64,000 nucleotides of DNA from an uncultured Lachnospiraceae bacterium (GTDB lineage Bacteria > Bacillota > Clostridia > Lachnospirales > Lachnospiraceae), in NCBI GenBank assembly GCA_900544445.1, contig UQVK01000007.1, positions 12,715 to 76,714 on the forward strand. Direction: 5' to 3'. The stretch's first letter is position 1. Each line of letters starts with the position of its first letter. The position numbers were made by a program, and so were the translations under genes. Below are positions 63,427-64,000 of the stretch, piece by piece. The notes below the pieces were generated by a model that was given only the letters and a program-made list of their open reading frames with translations, was not told the origin of the DNA and did no database searches.

Positions 63427-63900
63427 ATGTTACTGCCCAGCATTTTTGGTGAAGATTTATTTGATGATTGGATGGATTTCCCTTTTGACGACAGATTTGA
63501 GAAGAAACTGGATAAAGAGCTGTACGGAAGAAAGAACCCTGTGTTCGGAAAGAATGCGGCCCGTATCATGAAGACGGATGTGAGGGAGAAGAAGGACGGC
63601 TATGAAGTGGACGTAGATCTGCCTGGCTTCAGGAAGGATCAGATTAAAATAGAGCTGGAAAACGGATATCTGACCATCAGCGCCGAGAAGGGGCTGGATA
63701 AGGATGAAGACAAAGAGGGCAGATATATCCGCAGAGAACGCTTCAGCGGTTCCTGCCGCAGAACCTTCTATGTGGGCGAGAAGCTGGAACAGTCCGATAT
63801 TAAGGCAAGCTTCAAACATGGCATTCTGAAGCTGACCATTCCGAAGAAGGAGGAAACTCCGGAAGTGGAAGAAAATAAGTACATCTCCATTGAAGGATAA
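63427..63900 (+). CDS. Small heat-shock protein, second tandem copy
   Basis: 157 residues. Shares the N-terminal MLLPSIFGEDLFDDWM with the first copy, identical for about 40 bases at DNA level, then has a 16-residue basic insertion (RFEKKLDKELYGRKN) before its crystallin domain (MKTDVREKKDGYEVDVDLPG, RTFYVGEKLEQSDIKA, LKLTIPKKEE). Both end in EENKYISIEG. The gap between the two genes is 46 bases with TTGGAGGAATGACCT as ribosome site, so they form one operon. Confidence 0.93.
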   Translation: MLLPSIFGEDLFDDWMDFPFDDRFEKKLDKELYGRKNPVFGKNAARIMKTDVREKKDGYEVDVDLPGFRKDQIKIELENGYLTISAEKGLDKDEDKEGRYIRRERFSGSCRRTFYVGEKLEQSDIKASFKHGILKLTIPKKEETPEVEENKYISIEG

Positions 63901-63909
63901 AAAAATTGA

Positions 63910-63959
63910 AACGCCTGACGGTGTTTTTCAGAAGAAAAGCGCTGTCAGGCGTTTTTTTT
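63910..63959 (+). terminator. Terminator of the heat-shock operon
   Basis: AACGCCTGAC/GTCAGGCGTT stem followed by eight Ts. Another small hairpin CGCCC-GGCA-GGGCG lies at 63973-63986 near the window end. Confidence 0.9.
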
Positions 63960-64000
63960 CGTGAAAAGGAAAACGCCCGGCAGGGCGTAAAACCGTTTTC

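Noticed and set aside
1..64000. tRNA or rRNA genes
   Set aside because: No tRNA cloverleaf or rRNA segment was recognised by eye in the gaps between genes; a tRNAscan-SE run would settle it.

Overview
The window reads as a chromosome segment of a spore-forming, low-oxygen Gram-positive of the order Clostridia, most likely a Lachnospiraceae member with a moderately high GC content. Pointers are spore and germination genes (cwlD, a SleB-type hydrolase, spoVG, spoVT), the paired glgC/glgD glycogen genes, the dnaD/dnaI primosome pair, T-box leaders on thrS and ileS, a CIRCE operator and strong AGGAGG ribosome sites. This is inferred from gene content; no rRNA or tRNA gene was recognised in the window.

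Layout: 1-1.3 kb holds the start of mecA (leftward), a candidate structured RNA and a small ORF. 1.3-8.1 kb carries cell-wall and nucleotide genes: a GH18 protein, cwlD, sua5, rpiB, upp, dCMP deaminase and a SleB-like hydrolase. 8.1-17.4 kb has a DUF402 gene, a MoxR/DUF58/DUF4129 cluster, a methyltransferase, a large exported protein and queT behind a preQ1 riboswitch. 17.6-17.9 kb is a small holin-like toxin with an opposing RNA (type I toxin-antitoxin candidate). 18-23.1 kb runs leftward with prs, dnaI, dnaD and murC, with a DnaA-box cluster between dnaD and murC. 23.4-29.9 kb: glgC-glgD, spoVG, T-box-thrS, a GH27 alpha-galactosidase and a zinc-ribbon protein. 30-34.5 kb, leftward: a membrane protein, a two-component pair, and an ECF sigma factor with a putative membrane anti-sigma partner. 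34.6-40.5 kb: yaaA, a tandem hairpin array, pth, mfd and a nicotinamidase-like hydrolase. 40.5-43.9 kb, leftward: a response regulator and a histidine kinase fused to a lipoprotein-like domain. 44-47.6 kb: lrgAB, an AAA ATPase/DUF4276 pair that looks like an acquired defence module, and spoVT. 47.8-55.9 kb: HAD hydrolase, small membrane protein, internally deleted MATE transporter, YcaQ-like protein, then leftward yhhN, degV, pncB and a ClC channel. 56-64 kb: T-box-ileS, glgP, a broken HEPN gene and two tandem small heat-shock genes under a CIRCE promoter.

The strongest unexplained signals are: (1) a three-hairpin intergenic element, found immediately before the Shine-Dalgarno of rpiB, upp and a membrane protein, whose stems differ in sequence but keep pairing; (2) a ~320-nt candidate RNA at 390-711 whose predicted 5' end pairs with its 3' end; (3) a ~52-nt period array of covarying hairpins upstream of pth; (4) the ATPase/DUF4276 module; (5) the kinase-lipoprotein fusion. 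Carbon storage (glgC, glgD, glgP) and NAD salvage (a nicotinamidase-like gene and pncB) are each represented by more than one gene in the window.
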